Shown here: one piece after another, positions 1 through 11,090 of the stretch | Layout: every line of letters begins with the position of its first letter | How positions within the stretch are numbered: the first letter of the stretch is position 1 | NCBI GenBank assembly: GCA_026936335.1 | Contig: JAPMXV010000049.1 | Location: 372,001-436,000 of the forward strand | DNA: 64,000 nucleotides | Source: Mantamonas sphyraenae | Lineage: Eukaryota; CRuMs; Mantamonadidae | Reading direction: 5' to 3' | The notes under the pieces: generated by a model | Told to the model about the DNA's origin: nothing | The model's database searches: none | What the model saw: only the letters and a program-made list of their open reading frames with translations | Position numbers and translations under genes: made by a program

Positions 1-1662
1 ATCTCGATCCCCATTGTGGCGTATCTGGTGATCCGTTTCCACTTTCATCGCAAGCACAAGATTACATCGGATCAGTTGCAGGAGTACGGCGACGTCTGCT
101 TCCGCTTGGGCCTGGTGACCATTTTCGTGGCATTCCCTCTGGTGAGCAAGAACATCCTGGATATGTTTACGTGCAAGGAGTATGGCACACATGCAGTTCT
201 GCTCAAGCAAGACCCGCGTATCTCGTGCAAGGACCCGGAGTATCTGTACTACCGCGGATGGGCTACGTTTTTCGCTGTCTTTTACTGCGGCGGAGTGCCG
301 CTGACCATGCTTGTGCTGCTGATTCTTGCAAAGCGCAGCAAGAACGTGCTGCGCAAGGTGGCCTTCCTTACCGATGGTTACGTGGCCAAGCGCTACTACT
401 GGGAGTTTATCATTTTGGTGCGCAAGCTTCTGATTGTGACGGTGGTCATTCTGGAGGACAAGCCGTTGAAGCAACTGTATCTGGGTCTGTGGATTGTGCT
501 GGCCTCGCTTGTGGTGCACATGTACGCGCGACCGTTTGCCAAAACGCTGCACCAGACGATGGAGGCACTGTCGCTGTTGGCCACAGCCATCACCCTGCTT
601 TCGGGCATGTTGTTTGTCAGCAGCGAGGTGCAGGTGGAGGGCACCATCATGCTCGTGGTGCTGCTCATCTTTGTCAACACCTTGACATTGCTGGGCTTCA
701 CGGGCTCCATGCTCATCCTGTGGATCTCGCAAAAGGTGCTCATCATCTGGGACAAGCTGAGCAAGGCCGAGGCCAAGGATGAGACGGCAGATGGCGAGGG
801 CGAAGATGCAAACGAAGGCGACGCTGGTGCGGTCGGAGACTCGTCGATGCGCAGCAAGCGAAGCAACCGCGGAGGTTCAGTGGCATCGTCGGTACGTGGC
901 TCGCGTGGTGCGAGCATGAAGAGCACACGTGGTCGTGGACAAACAGTCGAAGAGATGGACGTGGCTGGCGAGACGGAAGGCGCAGAAACGGGCAACTCTC
1001 GCTTGTCGGAAATGATTGCGTCTCAACGGTTGCGCCGGGGTTCCATTGTGCACCGCATTGTGGCCATTGGCGACACACTGGCCGGTGCCGAGCAGCGGTA
1101 CCGCACGCTTCAGCAAGAGGTGGAGCTGCAGGCGCGAAAGGAGAAGTTGGAGGTGACAATGGCGCAGGGTGAGGAGTTGGAGTTGGAGGTGTTGCGCAAG
1201 GCCATCGACGCACACGATCAGATGGAGAGCATGCGCAAGTCATCGTCAGCTGCGAGCGGGCGATCCCGTGCAGACACGGGCTTCTCACGCAGCGAGTATC
1301 TGGCTCAGATGAAGTCGCGAAGCTCAACCTACAGTCGCATTACGTTGGATGGTGATGGCGGTGTGCGAAAGGCACCGTCCTCACCCGAGGCAAGCACAGA
1401 AGAGGAAGCACCCGCGATCCCAGCTCGGCCTGTGAAGGAGACAGAGGAGAAGAACGGGAAGGAGGCGTTGGAAGAGGAGGAAGACGAAGCTCTGCCCGTG
1501 GTTCCGCCGCGTCGCAGTCGCAGTGTGTTCCAAGAGAGGCAGGAGAAGGACGGGGAGGAGGAGCACAGGTCAGGGGAGGACGAAGAGGCGGAGGAGGAAG
1601 CACCGCCGCCCGTCCCACCTCGCACACGCACACGACATCAGGCACAACAAGATGACGAGTGA
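1..1662 (+). CDS. Polytopic membrane protein, C-terminal part (5' truncated by window)
   Basis: The frame is open from base 1, so the start lies upstream. About six hydrophobic segments are visible (near nt 97-170, 259-330, 400-450, 475-530, 560-625 and 645-745). They include a 'YYWEFIILVRKLL' helix and a 'RPF' turn, which recall the C-terminal TRP-like membrane module of large protist proteins with EGF/GCC2-type ectodomains. That assignment is from memory of the family and is tentative. After the last helix comes a roughly 300-residue charged cytoplasmic tail rich in Arg, Ser and Glu. It carries several proline motifs (PAIPARP, PVVPPRR, PPPVPPR) that fit class II SH3 ligands. The stop is TGA. 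No intron is needed in the visible part. Confidence 0.6.
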   Translation: MSIPIVAYLVIRFHFHRKHKITSDQLQEYGDVCFRLGLVTIFVAFPLVSKNILDMFTCKEYGTHAVLLKQDPRISCKDPEYLYYRGWATFFAVFYCGGVPLTMLVLLILAKRSKNVLRKVAFLTDGYVAKRYYWEFIILVRKLLIVTVVILEDKPLKQLYLGLWIVLASLVVHMYARPFAKTLHQTMEALSLLATAITLLSGMLFVSSEVQVEGTIMLVVLLIFVNTLTLLGFTGSMLILWISQKVLIIWDKLSKAEAKDETADGEGEDANEGDAGAVGDSSMRSKRSNRGGSVASSVRGSRGASMKSTRGRGQTVEEMDVAGETEGAETGNSRLSEMIASQRLRRGSIVHRIVAIGDTLAGAEQRYRTLQQEVELQARKEKLEVTMAQGEELELEVLRKAIDAHDQMESMRKSSSAASGRSRADTGFSRSEYLAQMKSRSSTYSRITLDGDGGVRKAPSSPEASTEEEAPAIPARPVKETEEKNGKEALEEEEDEALPVVPPRRSRSVFQERQEKDGEEEHRSGEDEEAEEEAPPPVPPRTRTRHQAQQDDE

Positions 1663-1811
1663 GGAAGTGAGTGCAAGTGAATGGAATGAAGTGACCTTGA
1701 CCTTGTGTGCGTGTGTCAGAATGCAGCGACGATGTGTGTGTGCGTGTTGCGTTTGCGTTTTTGGCGCCCACGGTTGATGCGCCACCAAACCCATTCAATT
1801 TCACAAGCAGA

Positions 1812-4800
1812 ATGCGATCACATACCCATAGATATCTGTGGCTGGTCTTGGCCGCGTGTCTGCTGCTGGTGGAAACGGGTGAGTGCGGGAGTGTCGTCGT
1901 TTGGGTTTTTTCGCTCGTTTCCATCGTCTCCGGACTTGTCCCTTGCAAGCCCGTGACAACCCCCCCACACGGCCCTATGGACCCTCCACGCTTTCAATGG
2001 CACCATGGGAAGTGGGAGCAATGCATGAATCGTGGGCCGGACGATTGCAGGGAGTTGAATGCCTTCTTTGTGTGGTGGCGTCGCTGCGTTTGGCGAATGC
2101 GCCCAGAGGGGAAAAAATACCTGGATCCTTGGAGCGCCGTGTGCGCTCCACCGCGCCCCGCCAGAGTATGGAAGCTGTGTCGATCGGCACTCTGTTCCGA
2201 ATGATGATCTCCTGTGCATGCGACGTGTTTGTTTGTGCCCTCCCCCTGCGTGCGGTTTCGTCCCAAAACGGTTTGACAACCGACAAAAACGGCCTCGACG
2301 CATGTTTGGCGTGTTTGACTTGTCGTTGTCCTCACACCCGGCGCTTTCCCTCCAATAGGCTTGGCACACAACTCCTACCCAGTTTCCGACATGAGCGACC
2401 TCGAAGGATCATCTGTTGACGCTTTGTCGGCAGATGAGCTGCCGGAAGAATTGGAGTTTGCGGATGCTGACTCAGAACCAGAAAACGTCCTGGACATGGA
2501 CACCGAAGTGGCGAGTATAGAGGCAGCCGAGGACCAGAAATCATTGCAAAAGCGATGGGATCTGGCCGACGGTGCTGAAGCTGTGGACACCCAAAGGGAG
2601 GAGTATCTCGTCCCGGAGGAGATGACCGACGCCGAGTTTTTCCATATCGGAGAAAACTTGGCAAGTGATTCGTTGGAACTCGAGGAGCATGACACCCTGC
2701 CCTTTTACGGCAAGGTGCCAGTTCACACGTCGATTTCAAAGGAGACGCTTGTGCGCACTTTTGTGCGTGGCAATGTCAAAACGCATCCCAGCTGGCTTCA
2801 GATGCAAGAGGGCATGCACCATCACCTGAACCAGGTGGCAAAACCTCTCAATGCACGTCTGGCCCGAGGCGCTTTGGCCATGGTGCAGAAGCATCTGGGA
2901 GGCCACATTCAGCGCATGATGGCTGAGGGTCAGCGGTCGTCGCACATGGACTTGGAGGACATGTTCGTGAGCGACGACGATGACGATACAAGCGATGACG
3001 CTGATGATGATGTGATGCAGAAAGGCAAACTGATCGAGGGAACAGACCAGCAGTCGTTCCTGAAGCACGTCGAATCGTTGCAGCAGCTGGCCCAGGACGG
3101 GCTCGTGGTTTACGGAGACCCGAGTGAGGGCGTGTTTGCCGCCACGTGTGAGTTCATGGCTGCACATCGTGACCAGGTGCATGTGGGCTCGGTGTTTTCC
3201 ATCCCCAGTGGGTTGTACCGTGTGACGCACATCACCCCACCCAACGGCAAGCCTGCGTGGACCCAAGGGCAAACTGTGCATTGCGACATCGCGTCGCTGC
3301 CGTATCATCTCACTTGCGTTAATGCAGACCTTGAGGACGCCATCGAGGACGCATCTGTCCACGTGGAGGTGACGGATCTGAGCAGCCTGTCGCGCAACGA
3401 GGAAACCGGAGAGGTGCAGGACTGGAGCCCGAATGCTCGTGCCGCTCGCACGAACCAGTTGCTTCGGAAGTCTGCACAGCGCCATGACTACGTTGCTGCG
3501 CTGAACCGAGCGGACGACGTGGCTGAAAAGGCGTTGCTCGACATTGAGCAGCACGGACGCGACCTGGACGACGTGTTGCTCCAGGACCGCGAAAACCTCG
3601 AAAAACGTGGTGTGGCCATGTACACTGGCGCTCGCGATCGCTACATGGATGTGGTCAAAGAGTATGCGCAGCGAATCTTTGACGCACAACGCAACCACAT
3701 CAAGGCAGCGGCTCGCCTCCATCAAGCGTTTGCACAGTCCATGCAAAGCTCAGACGAGGAGGCGATGGATGATGAGTTTGATGAAGAAGCCATGGCGCAA
3801 GGTGACGATGATGATGATGAGGAGGAGGACGAGGAGGAGGAATTGGAGGACGAGGTCGAAGTGCGCGACTTTTTCTGGCGCAAAGTGGCAAACGCTTTCA
3901 ACAGCATTGGCGAGAAGCTGAAGAAGACGTTTAACGCAGTCAAGTCGTTTGCGGAGAACGTGTACAACAAGGCTGCGGGCGCCCTGAAGCAGGTTGCAAA
4001 CAAGGTGAGCAACTTGGTACGTTCAGCCGTGAATGCGGTGGTCAAAGCGGCCAAGGCAGTGGTCCGTGCTGTCAAGGAATTTGGTGAGAAGGTGGCTAGC
4101 GTGGCCAAGAAGTTTGGCGAGGCGGTCAAGAAGGCTGGCGAGGCGTTTGCAGACAAGATGAAGGAAGTGGGCGAAAAGATCAAGAGCACCGCAGTGGCGA
4201 TTGGCAAGTCTGTCAAGCGCATTGCGGTGGTTGCGTACAAGTTGGCCAAGTTCTTCAACCAAGTCGCGCATGGCGGCTCGGCTGACTTGGATTTGGACGA
4301 GAGTTTGTCGATTGGCTTTTCGGTGGAGAACATCGACTTTGGCAATCATCCGGACAAGTTCATGGACATGTGGAAAGAAAAGCGTGCTGAGGACAAGAAG
4401 AAGCGTGATGCAGCTGCAGGCAAGCCGGAGAAGCCGGAAAAGAAGAAGAGCAAGGCCAAGCCGAGCCTGCAGGTGATGCTGCGCATCATCAAGGCCAAGA
4501 TCATGCTCAAACCCACGCTTGTACTGGCCATCAAGATGAAGAAGTTCATGCCGCAGTACGTCAAGGTGGAGTTCCGTGGTGAGCTCGACATTGAGCTGCG
4601 CACCTTTACGCAGATCAACGCCGAATGGAAGTTTGAGAAGGAGAAGCTGGTGGGCAACAAGGCGATCACGACCATCAAGTTTGCCATTGGCCCGGTGCCT
4701 GTGTGGATCAGTGTCAAGGCGCAGTTCTACCTGGGCGTGGGCCTGACCATCAAGGCCGGCATCCAGTTCCGATACGGCGGCCGCGTGCACGGCAAGTGGC

Positions 4801-7800
4801 GCATTGGTGCGCACGGCGACATGAAAACCAAAAAGACCGGGTTCGTGAACAAAACGGAGATCAAGAACACGTTTGGCAAGCCGAACGGTTTCCGTCCATG
4901 TGCGTCTGTGGAGCTGGAGGCGTTTGTGCGCCCGCAGGTGGCATTCCATATGTACCACTCGGCAGGACCCACGCTGGGCTTTGAGCCGTTTGCAGTGCTG
5001 ACGTTTGTGCCACAGGGCGCAACCGCATGCATGGCAATCACGGATTCGGGCGACATGGTGACGGCGGAACAGGAAGAGGTGGAGGATGAGGTGAACGACG
5101 GCAACACGTTGACGTTCGAGGCTGGCATCCGTGTCAAGGCCGGTATTCAGATCGTTGTTGTGAAGAAGATGTTGCTGGACGAGAACATCCCCTTGTTTGA
5201 GAAGAAGTGGGAGCTGTTCGAGTTCAAGCTGACCGTTCCGACCAAGAAGGTGCTGAAGGCCATGAGTGGAATCGGAAACGTTCGCAAAATGCTGAACGAG
5301 ACCAAGGATGAGGAGGATGAAGAGCAGCTGGAAGGGTTGCAAGACGAGGAGGAGGAGGTGGAAGAGGTGCAGCGTCGCGTGGAAACGATTCCCACCGACG
5401 AGCTGATGGCAATCCCAGCAGGCATGCGACGTGGAGCATACTACACGGTGCTTCCCAATGTATTGCCCGAAGATGTGGCCACGCACGAACTGAAGGATGC
5501 GGACAAGCACGACCAGCATCGTGTGCTGGATGACGCCGATGCCATTGTGGACGAGGCGCTGACTCGTCGTGTGGTGCGTGACGAAGTGCGCGATATGGAT
5601 CGCATGGATAAGCGCATGCACAGGGGCGATCATGGAGTCAACTGGTACCAGGTGGAGATCGACACCGGTGCGCGACGGGACGAACGTCGAATCCGAGAGG
5701 CGGTGGCACACGATCGCCTCAAATCTTTGACATTCGAGCCGAAATCGTTTGACAACAGCCCGTTGCATGGATTCTGGTTGCTGCATGGACACAGCCAGAT
5801 GCGCAAGGAACGCTTCATGCTGCGTGCGCAACTCTTCAGGAAGCGCCTGGAAATGTTGGAGCGCGGGCGAATGGGCGATGAGTCGATGCGCAATGCGTTC
5901 CATGCTGACGCTGTAGAGCTTGCAACGCGCGTGCGCATCTTGGACCTGCGCCTCCTCAAGGTCGACCAGTTTGAGCAGTTGCGTCGACGCCTCACCGATG
6001 AGTTCCGCAACAGGCAACAGGATTCAACCAGTCAAGACCGCAAGTTGCTGAGATACCGCACGGAGTACCGCAAGACAATGGGCGTTGCGAGACTCCACCA
6101 GCACTGGGTGATGGTCTACAAGAATTTGTTCAGGGTCACACACGACGAAGGATACCACCGTTTGCTGAAAAGCAGTGCCGACAAGCTGAATGACCAGCTG
6201 GAAGTGGTAAAGCGTGCCTCCTCGCGTATCGCGGAGCAGTCGAGAAAGGTGGAACATGCTCTGGAGGCGATGAAAGAAGCGCGAGATCGGTTGGAATTCC
6301 TTACCAAGGTGTCATCGATGCAGGCGACAGCCAAGGCACGCATGGAAGCACACAAAAAGGTGGTGGACCTGCTGCATTCACAGCCTGTGCGTGAATTGCG
6401 TGCGGCGGGTCGCAAGGCGCAGCGCTTGCACGCCGCGGCCGTGATGGACCTTGTGAACGTGGAGAGGATGGTGTTGAGTGAGGAAAAGCGGAAGGAACTT
6501 CGTGGCTCGGCTCGTGTGATGCTTGTGGATGCGCGCAAGGTGCTGGACGCAGAGTGGCGGCTGAGCGAGCGGATCAAGTCCATGGTTGCGAGCGCAGGTC
6601 TGAACTGGACACCGATCGAGGCTATTGGGTCGCCGTACCGCCGTCTGGTGGAGGAATTGAATGCGCGCACCGAAGCAGCGGCTGTTCGCAAGCACAAGAC
6701 TCTGGTACCGCAAGCGCGATGCTACGTGGCCAATTGGTGGCATGCATTTGACCGCAAGGGCACAGTGTCCTGTCGCAAGGGCTATGCGTTGGTTGCTTTG
6801 CGCAAGAGCAAGTGCAACGCGCTGGGATGCCTGGAAGAAGGCCAATGTTGCGGCTACGAAACTGAAGTGGCAACGAAGCACGTGGCCAATTGGTGGGGAT
6901 CGCTGGATCGCCGTGGTTGGTCGTCGTGTCCCAAGTACTACGCGCTCAGTGGCCTGGTGCGCAATGGGTGTCACGGGTTGAATTGTCTGGAGGAAGGCGT
7001 GTGCACAAAGATGGTGACGGACGAGTGTGTGACGCAAGGGCACTTCTTCGGTCATGCCGGTTGGAATGCATGCCCTGCTGGATATGCGCTGCATGGCGTG
7101 TACCGTGACTCGAGTCACGGAGCAGGCAACCTGCAGAACTTGAGCACGGTGTCGTGCTGCAAAGTGCGCGATGCATACGAGCTGCCGAGCGCGATGCAGA
7201 AGAGCGTGATGCAGGTGGCAACAGTGAAGAAGCACAACGCAAACCTGAAATGCTACGAGGCGGACTGGACGACCAAGTTTGACCATCGTGGCACCGCCAA
7301 GTGCCGTGCAGGCTTTGTGCTCATGGGGATGTTGAAGAATTCGTGCAACGGCATCGGATGCATCGAAAAAGCCATGTGCTGTGGCTACGACAACGCCAAG
7401 GCAACCACAAAGGTGGCCAACTGGTGGAGCAAGCTGGATCAGCGAGGCTGGGCGTCCTGTCCACGTGGTTTTGCGATCAGTGGCCTGATGCGAAACTCGT
7501 GCAACGGATTGAACTGCATCGAGGAGGGCGTATGCACAAAGATGGTGACCAACGAGTGTATCACACAGGGAGGCTACTTCCGCCACTCTGGTTGGAGCAA
7601 GTGTCCTTCTGGATATGCGCTGCACGGCGTGTACCGTGACTCCAGCCATGGAGCAGGCAATCTGAAGAACCTGAGCACCGTCAGTTGTTGCAAACTGCAA
7701 TCCGAGGGTTCTTTGGATGTTTCGTTCCGCCATGCGCTGGCTCACATGCGGCATCAAGAGGCCGAGCGCACGCAACGCGAAGCCAAGGCAAAGGCAGCCC

Positions 7801-8858
7801 GCGAAGAGTATGAGAGCAAGAAGAAGTTGGTGCAACAGCAGTGCTATGTGGCCAACTGGTGGCATTCGTTCGACCGCAAGGGTACCGTCAAGTGCCGTCC
7901 GGGGTATGCTCTGATGGGCATCCGCAAGAACAAGTGCAACGAGTTGGGTTGCATCGAAGAAGGCAAGTGCTGCGGCTACGCAACGACCCGTGCTCCTCAC
8001 ACCAAGATTGCCAACTGGTGGAGCCAGCTGGACAAGCGTGGCTGGGCTTCGTGTCCGAGCGGCTACGCAATCAGTGGGTTGATGCGCAATGACTGCGATG
8101 GCCTGAATTGCCTGGAAGAGGCAGTGTGCTCCAAGATTGTGACTGGGAAGTGTGTGACGCGTGACAACTTCTTTGCTCATGAAGGTTGGAGCAAGTGTCC
8201 TCATGGATACGCACTGCACGCAGTTTACCGCAGCTCGAACACGGGTGCGGGTAAGTTGAACAACCTCAGCACCGTGAGCTGCTGCAAGGTCCGTTCCGTG
8301 GACCAATTGGATGAGAGTGTGCGCAAGGGAGCCATTGAAGCGGCTGTCGCAGCCAAGCGCAAGGCCGAGGAGTTGCACCGCCGACACAGCACGCTGAAGT
8401 GCTATGTTGCCAACTGGTGGCATTCGTTCGACCGCAAGGGTACCGTCAAGTGCCGTCCGGGGTATGCTCTGATGGGCATCCGCAAGAACAAGTGCAACAA
8501 GCTGGGTTGCATCGAAGAAGGCAAGTGCTGCGGCTACGCAACGACCCGTGCTCCTCACACCAAGATTGCCAACTGGTGGAGCCAGCTGGACAAGCGTGGC
8601 TGGGCATCGTGTCCAAGTGGCTACGCAATCAGTGGGTTGATGCGCAATGACTGCGATGGCCTGAATTGCCTGGAAGAGGCAGTGTGCTCCAAGATTGTGA
8701 CTGGGAAGTGTGTGACGCGTGACAACTTCTTTGCTCATGAAGGTTGGAGCAAGTGTCCTCATGGATACGCACTGCACGCAGTTTACCGCAGCTCGAACAC
8801 GGGTGCGGGTGGGTTGAACAACCTCAGCACCGTGAGCTGCTGCCAGTTGAAAATGTGA
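1812..8858 (+). CDS. Secreted 2188-residue protein with twelve C-terminal Cys/Trp repeats
   Basis: Exon 1 (1812-1878) encodes a signal peptide (MRSHTHRYLWLVLAACLLLVETG). It joins exon 2 (2359-8858) across a 480-bp GTGAGT...AATAG intron. The mature protein has an acidic N-terminal region and an Asp/Glu run near nt 3800. A Lys/Ala-rich amphipathic helical stretch follows (about residues 530-657), then a beta-rich region and a charged coiled-coil region. From about residue 1477 there are four modules of about 150 residues, each with three variants of 'NWW..xDxxGxxxCPxGYAxxGxxRNxCxxLxCxEExxC'. Regular Cys, Trp and Gly spacing suggests disulfide-stabilised binding units. I do not recognise the family. 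Possible roles (extracellular coat, lectin-like or adhesive protein) are inference only. Confidence 0.75.
1879..2358 (+). other. Intron of the secreted repeat protein (480 bp)
   Basis: It begins GTGAGTGC and ends TCCAATAG, and splicing restores a glycine codon (g|gc). It is the longest intron I could define here; most others are 50-280 bp. I see no gene or RNA element inside it. Confidence 0.7.
7842..8849 (+). repeat. Tandem duplication of about 450 bp: modules 3 and 4 of the secreted protein
   Basis: The coding sequence at about 7842-8287 recurs at about 8400-8845 with only a handful of substitutions (for example gagttggg versus aagctggg). Silent sites are almost all conserved. Modules 1 and 2 (about 6720-7165 and 7249-7690) share the plan but are clearly diverged. 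This indicates a recent duplication or gene conversion restricted to the last two modules. Confidence 0.85.
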
Positions 8859-8949
8859 TTGAGAAAGAGTGTGCGCAGAGAGGCGAGTGTTCTCCTGGCA
8901 TGCGAATGGAAATCACGTGTACCACATCTGTGCATTGATCGAGCGGACC

Positions 8950-10521
8950 TCACCTCCAGATTGTGTTTGCGTGCTTGCGCGGTGGCACGGGCGGAGGCGC
9001 CTCTTCGTCGTCGTCGTCATCCTTGTCGCCTGAACCAAGTGCAGATGTGTCGGAAGAGGATGACGAGGAGGAGACAGCGGCAGCCGTGGCGTCCTGCAAT
9101 TTGCGGTTGGTGTACTCAAACACCTCCTGCAGCTTCTGGTGCTCTTTGCCCAGATTGCTCAACTCCATTTCCAGGCGTTGGATGGCTGCGTTGCGCTCTT
9201 CATCGTCCGTGAGGTCCTTGAGATCCTTGCGCATCTTGCTGAGCTGGGCTCCAAGGTTCTGACAACGATCCTCGGTGTCCTGCAGCTTCTTGAGCATCTT
9301 TGCGGATTCGGATTCGCGTTGCTTGTGTTCACGAAGCAACACGGCAATGCTGTACTTCTCCGCCTTGGCCTGTTCGTCGTCGTCCAGAGGCGTGTACACC
9401 ATATCGAGCAGCTTGAGATCCTGCTGGGCAATCGAGGTGCCCTCCAAGCCGTTCGCCGTCCAATCAGCCATGCTGGCACTGGCTGCGTCCACGTCGTCGC
9501 CTGTGGTGCCTGTGCTCGCCGATGCTGCCCCAAGTCGTTCCAACTGCAGCGCATGCAGCTGCTTCTGCGCTTGATGCACGCGTGCAATCTGTTTGTACTT
9601 CCGTCGCAGACGTGTGTGTGCCTTGTCCGACTCTTCAAACCGTTGCTTCCAATACTCTGTTGCGTCTGAGTGCAACAGTGACTCGTCCACTTTGCTGCTG
9701 CTTCCACCGGCGCCACCCTCTGCCGTTTCAGAGGACGAGTCGCCGTTTCCCTCCTCGTCTCCATCCGAGGATGCGTTGAGAATGCGCAGCAGTGTGACCT
9801 GTTGACGTACCAACTGGGCACGCAGCACCCTGTTCTGCACCCACAGAGCCGCCGTCTGCGGCCGGGAGCTGCGGTAGTGTTGGGAGGTGCGATCTCCACC
9901 GCCGCTTTGCAGGTCGTCCACCTTTTCCTGCAGCGCCGCGACCTTGCGACGCAGAGCGGCCACCTCTTCCGGGTCTGCCTCACTTGCACTTGCGCCCGCG
10001 TCGCCACGGGCCGACGAGCCCGACTTTGCGTAGGAGCTGCGTGCGGAGGAGAGGAGAGAGCTGCCCTTTTTGGATTGGGCGCCGCCGCCGTCGCCCTCTT
10101 CGTTGTCCTGCGTGTTGCCGCCGCCCAGTTTGGCCTGAAGGGAGGCGCGCTTGCTGCTGGACGCGCTGACGTCGTTCTTGACAATCTGTTCCACGTAGGC
10201 GTTGGCATAGGTGCCCTTGAGGAGACGCACGTGGTTGCAGGGGAACAAGCCCGTGGCGGAACCGTCTGCCAGCTTGCCCTCCCACCAACCGGACAGACTG
10301 CGTCGGATCACACACACCTTGTCGCCTTTGTTCAGGTTCAAGTCGTGTTCCTCCTTGGACGAGTAGGCGTGTGTGACCACACACACGGGCAGTTTGCGCT
10401 GCAGGGTTGGGCCGCCCCTCATGTTGGACGCCACCGAGTCCGAGCGCGACAACGACGCAAGCGACGTCGGCGTGTTGGTTCGACTGCGATTGCGCAGGTG
10501 AGGCACCTCCAAGGCTGACAT
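8950..10521 (-). CDS. SH3 domain and coiled-coil protein
   Basis: 523 residues in one exon; the start chosen is MSALEVPHL at 10521. The frame stays open to 10650, so a longer form is possible. An SH3 domain lies near residues 35-95 (CVVTHAYSSKEEHDLNLNKG, then SGWWEGK and GLFPCNHV), with the expected ALYDY-like start, WW pair and PxNYV-like end. Ser-rich linkers and about 250 residues of heptad-rich coiled coil follow. The C-terminus (EEAPPPVPPRK) is itself an SH3 ligand motif, shared with the membrane protein at 1-1662. It is probably a scaffold or cytoskeletal adaptor. It is convergent with the secreted repeat gene, 91 bp away. Confidence 0.8.
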   Translation of the reverse strand: MSALEVPHLRNRSRTNTPTSLASLSRSDSVASNMRGGPTLQRKLPVCVVTHAYSSKEEHDLNLNKGDKVCVIRRSLSGWWEGKLADGSATGLFPCNHVRLLKGTYANAYVEQIVKNDVSASSSKRASLQAKLGGGNTQDNEEGDGGGAQSKKGSSLLSSARSSYAKSGSSARGDAGASASEADPEEVAALRRKVAALQEKVDDLQSGGGDRTSQHYRSSRPQTAALWVQNRVLRAQLVRQQVTLLRILNASSDGDEEGNGDSSSETAEGGAGGSSSKVDESLLHSDATEYWKQRFEESDKAHTRLRRKYKQIARVHQAQKQLHALQLERLGAASASTGTTGDDVDAASASMADWTANGLEGTSIAQQDLKLLDMVYTPLDDDEQAKAEKYSIAVLLREHKQRESESAKMLKKLQDTEDRCQNLGAQLSKMRKDLKDLTDDEERNAAIQRLEMELSNLGKEHQKLQEVFEYTNRKLQDATAAAVSSSSSSSDTSALGSGDKDDDDDEEAPPPVPPRKHANTIWR

Positions 10522-11090
10522 GCGACACAACCGATCGGCGCACGGAAATGGGATGAATTGGACAGCGATGCGCTCGCCGAGGCACGCGAGACCCTTTTTT
10601 TTTGGGAACTGGACTTTGCCCAAGACACGGCTTGCAGGACGTTTTGCCACCTCTCCTGCCTCTGGTTCTGCCTCATCTCGTGCTCACGAGTGGCCCCTTG
10701 GGTGTTCTTTCATGGACACACTCGGCGCTGCATTGACTGTGTGCGTGTGGCAGGCGGGGCAGGCCACGGTGCGTGCCTGTGCCGGCATTGGCTTGGGCGA
10801 GTCCGCTTCTCGCGCAGAGGAATGCACTTTGGATTGCGTCCTGTCACTCTACGGAGCCTGTACGACGCGGGACGTAAGAACCCCCGGCCTGTCCATGACT
10901 AAGCTTTACTATTCTCTGTGACGCTACATCTCTTTCTCGCCTCCTTTTCGCCTGGGGCCGCCTTTGTGTGGTTGCGTGCATGTGTTTGTTTCGATCTCCC
11001 CCCCCCCCGACCCTCCCTCCGACCCTCCCCTTCGCTCTACAGTGCATGGACTCCACCCTCCACATGCCATCTCCCTCCTCTGTGGCCTTT
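10522..11090. other. Intergenic: no supported gene
   Basis: This lies upstream of the SH3 gene and downstream of the PNGase gene. It contains an 8-9 base T run near 10590 and pyrimidine-rich tracts near 10995-11040. A plus-strand reading frame (about 10520-10921) has no recognisable domain. Part of the sequence next to it (11091-11207) is the last PNGase exon on the other strand. Confidence 0.5.

Noticed and set aside
6378-8777. 799-codon antisense frame opposite the Cys/Trp repeats
   Set aside because: Mirror of the repeats on the coding strand; repeated antisense text simply reflects the duplicated DNA.
10520-10921. 133-codon plus-strand frame that could join a second exon at 11043
   Set aside because: No domain or conservation visible, and the proposed second exon overlaps the well-supported last PNGase exon on the other strand.
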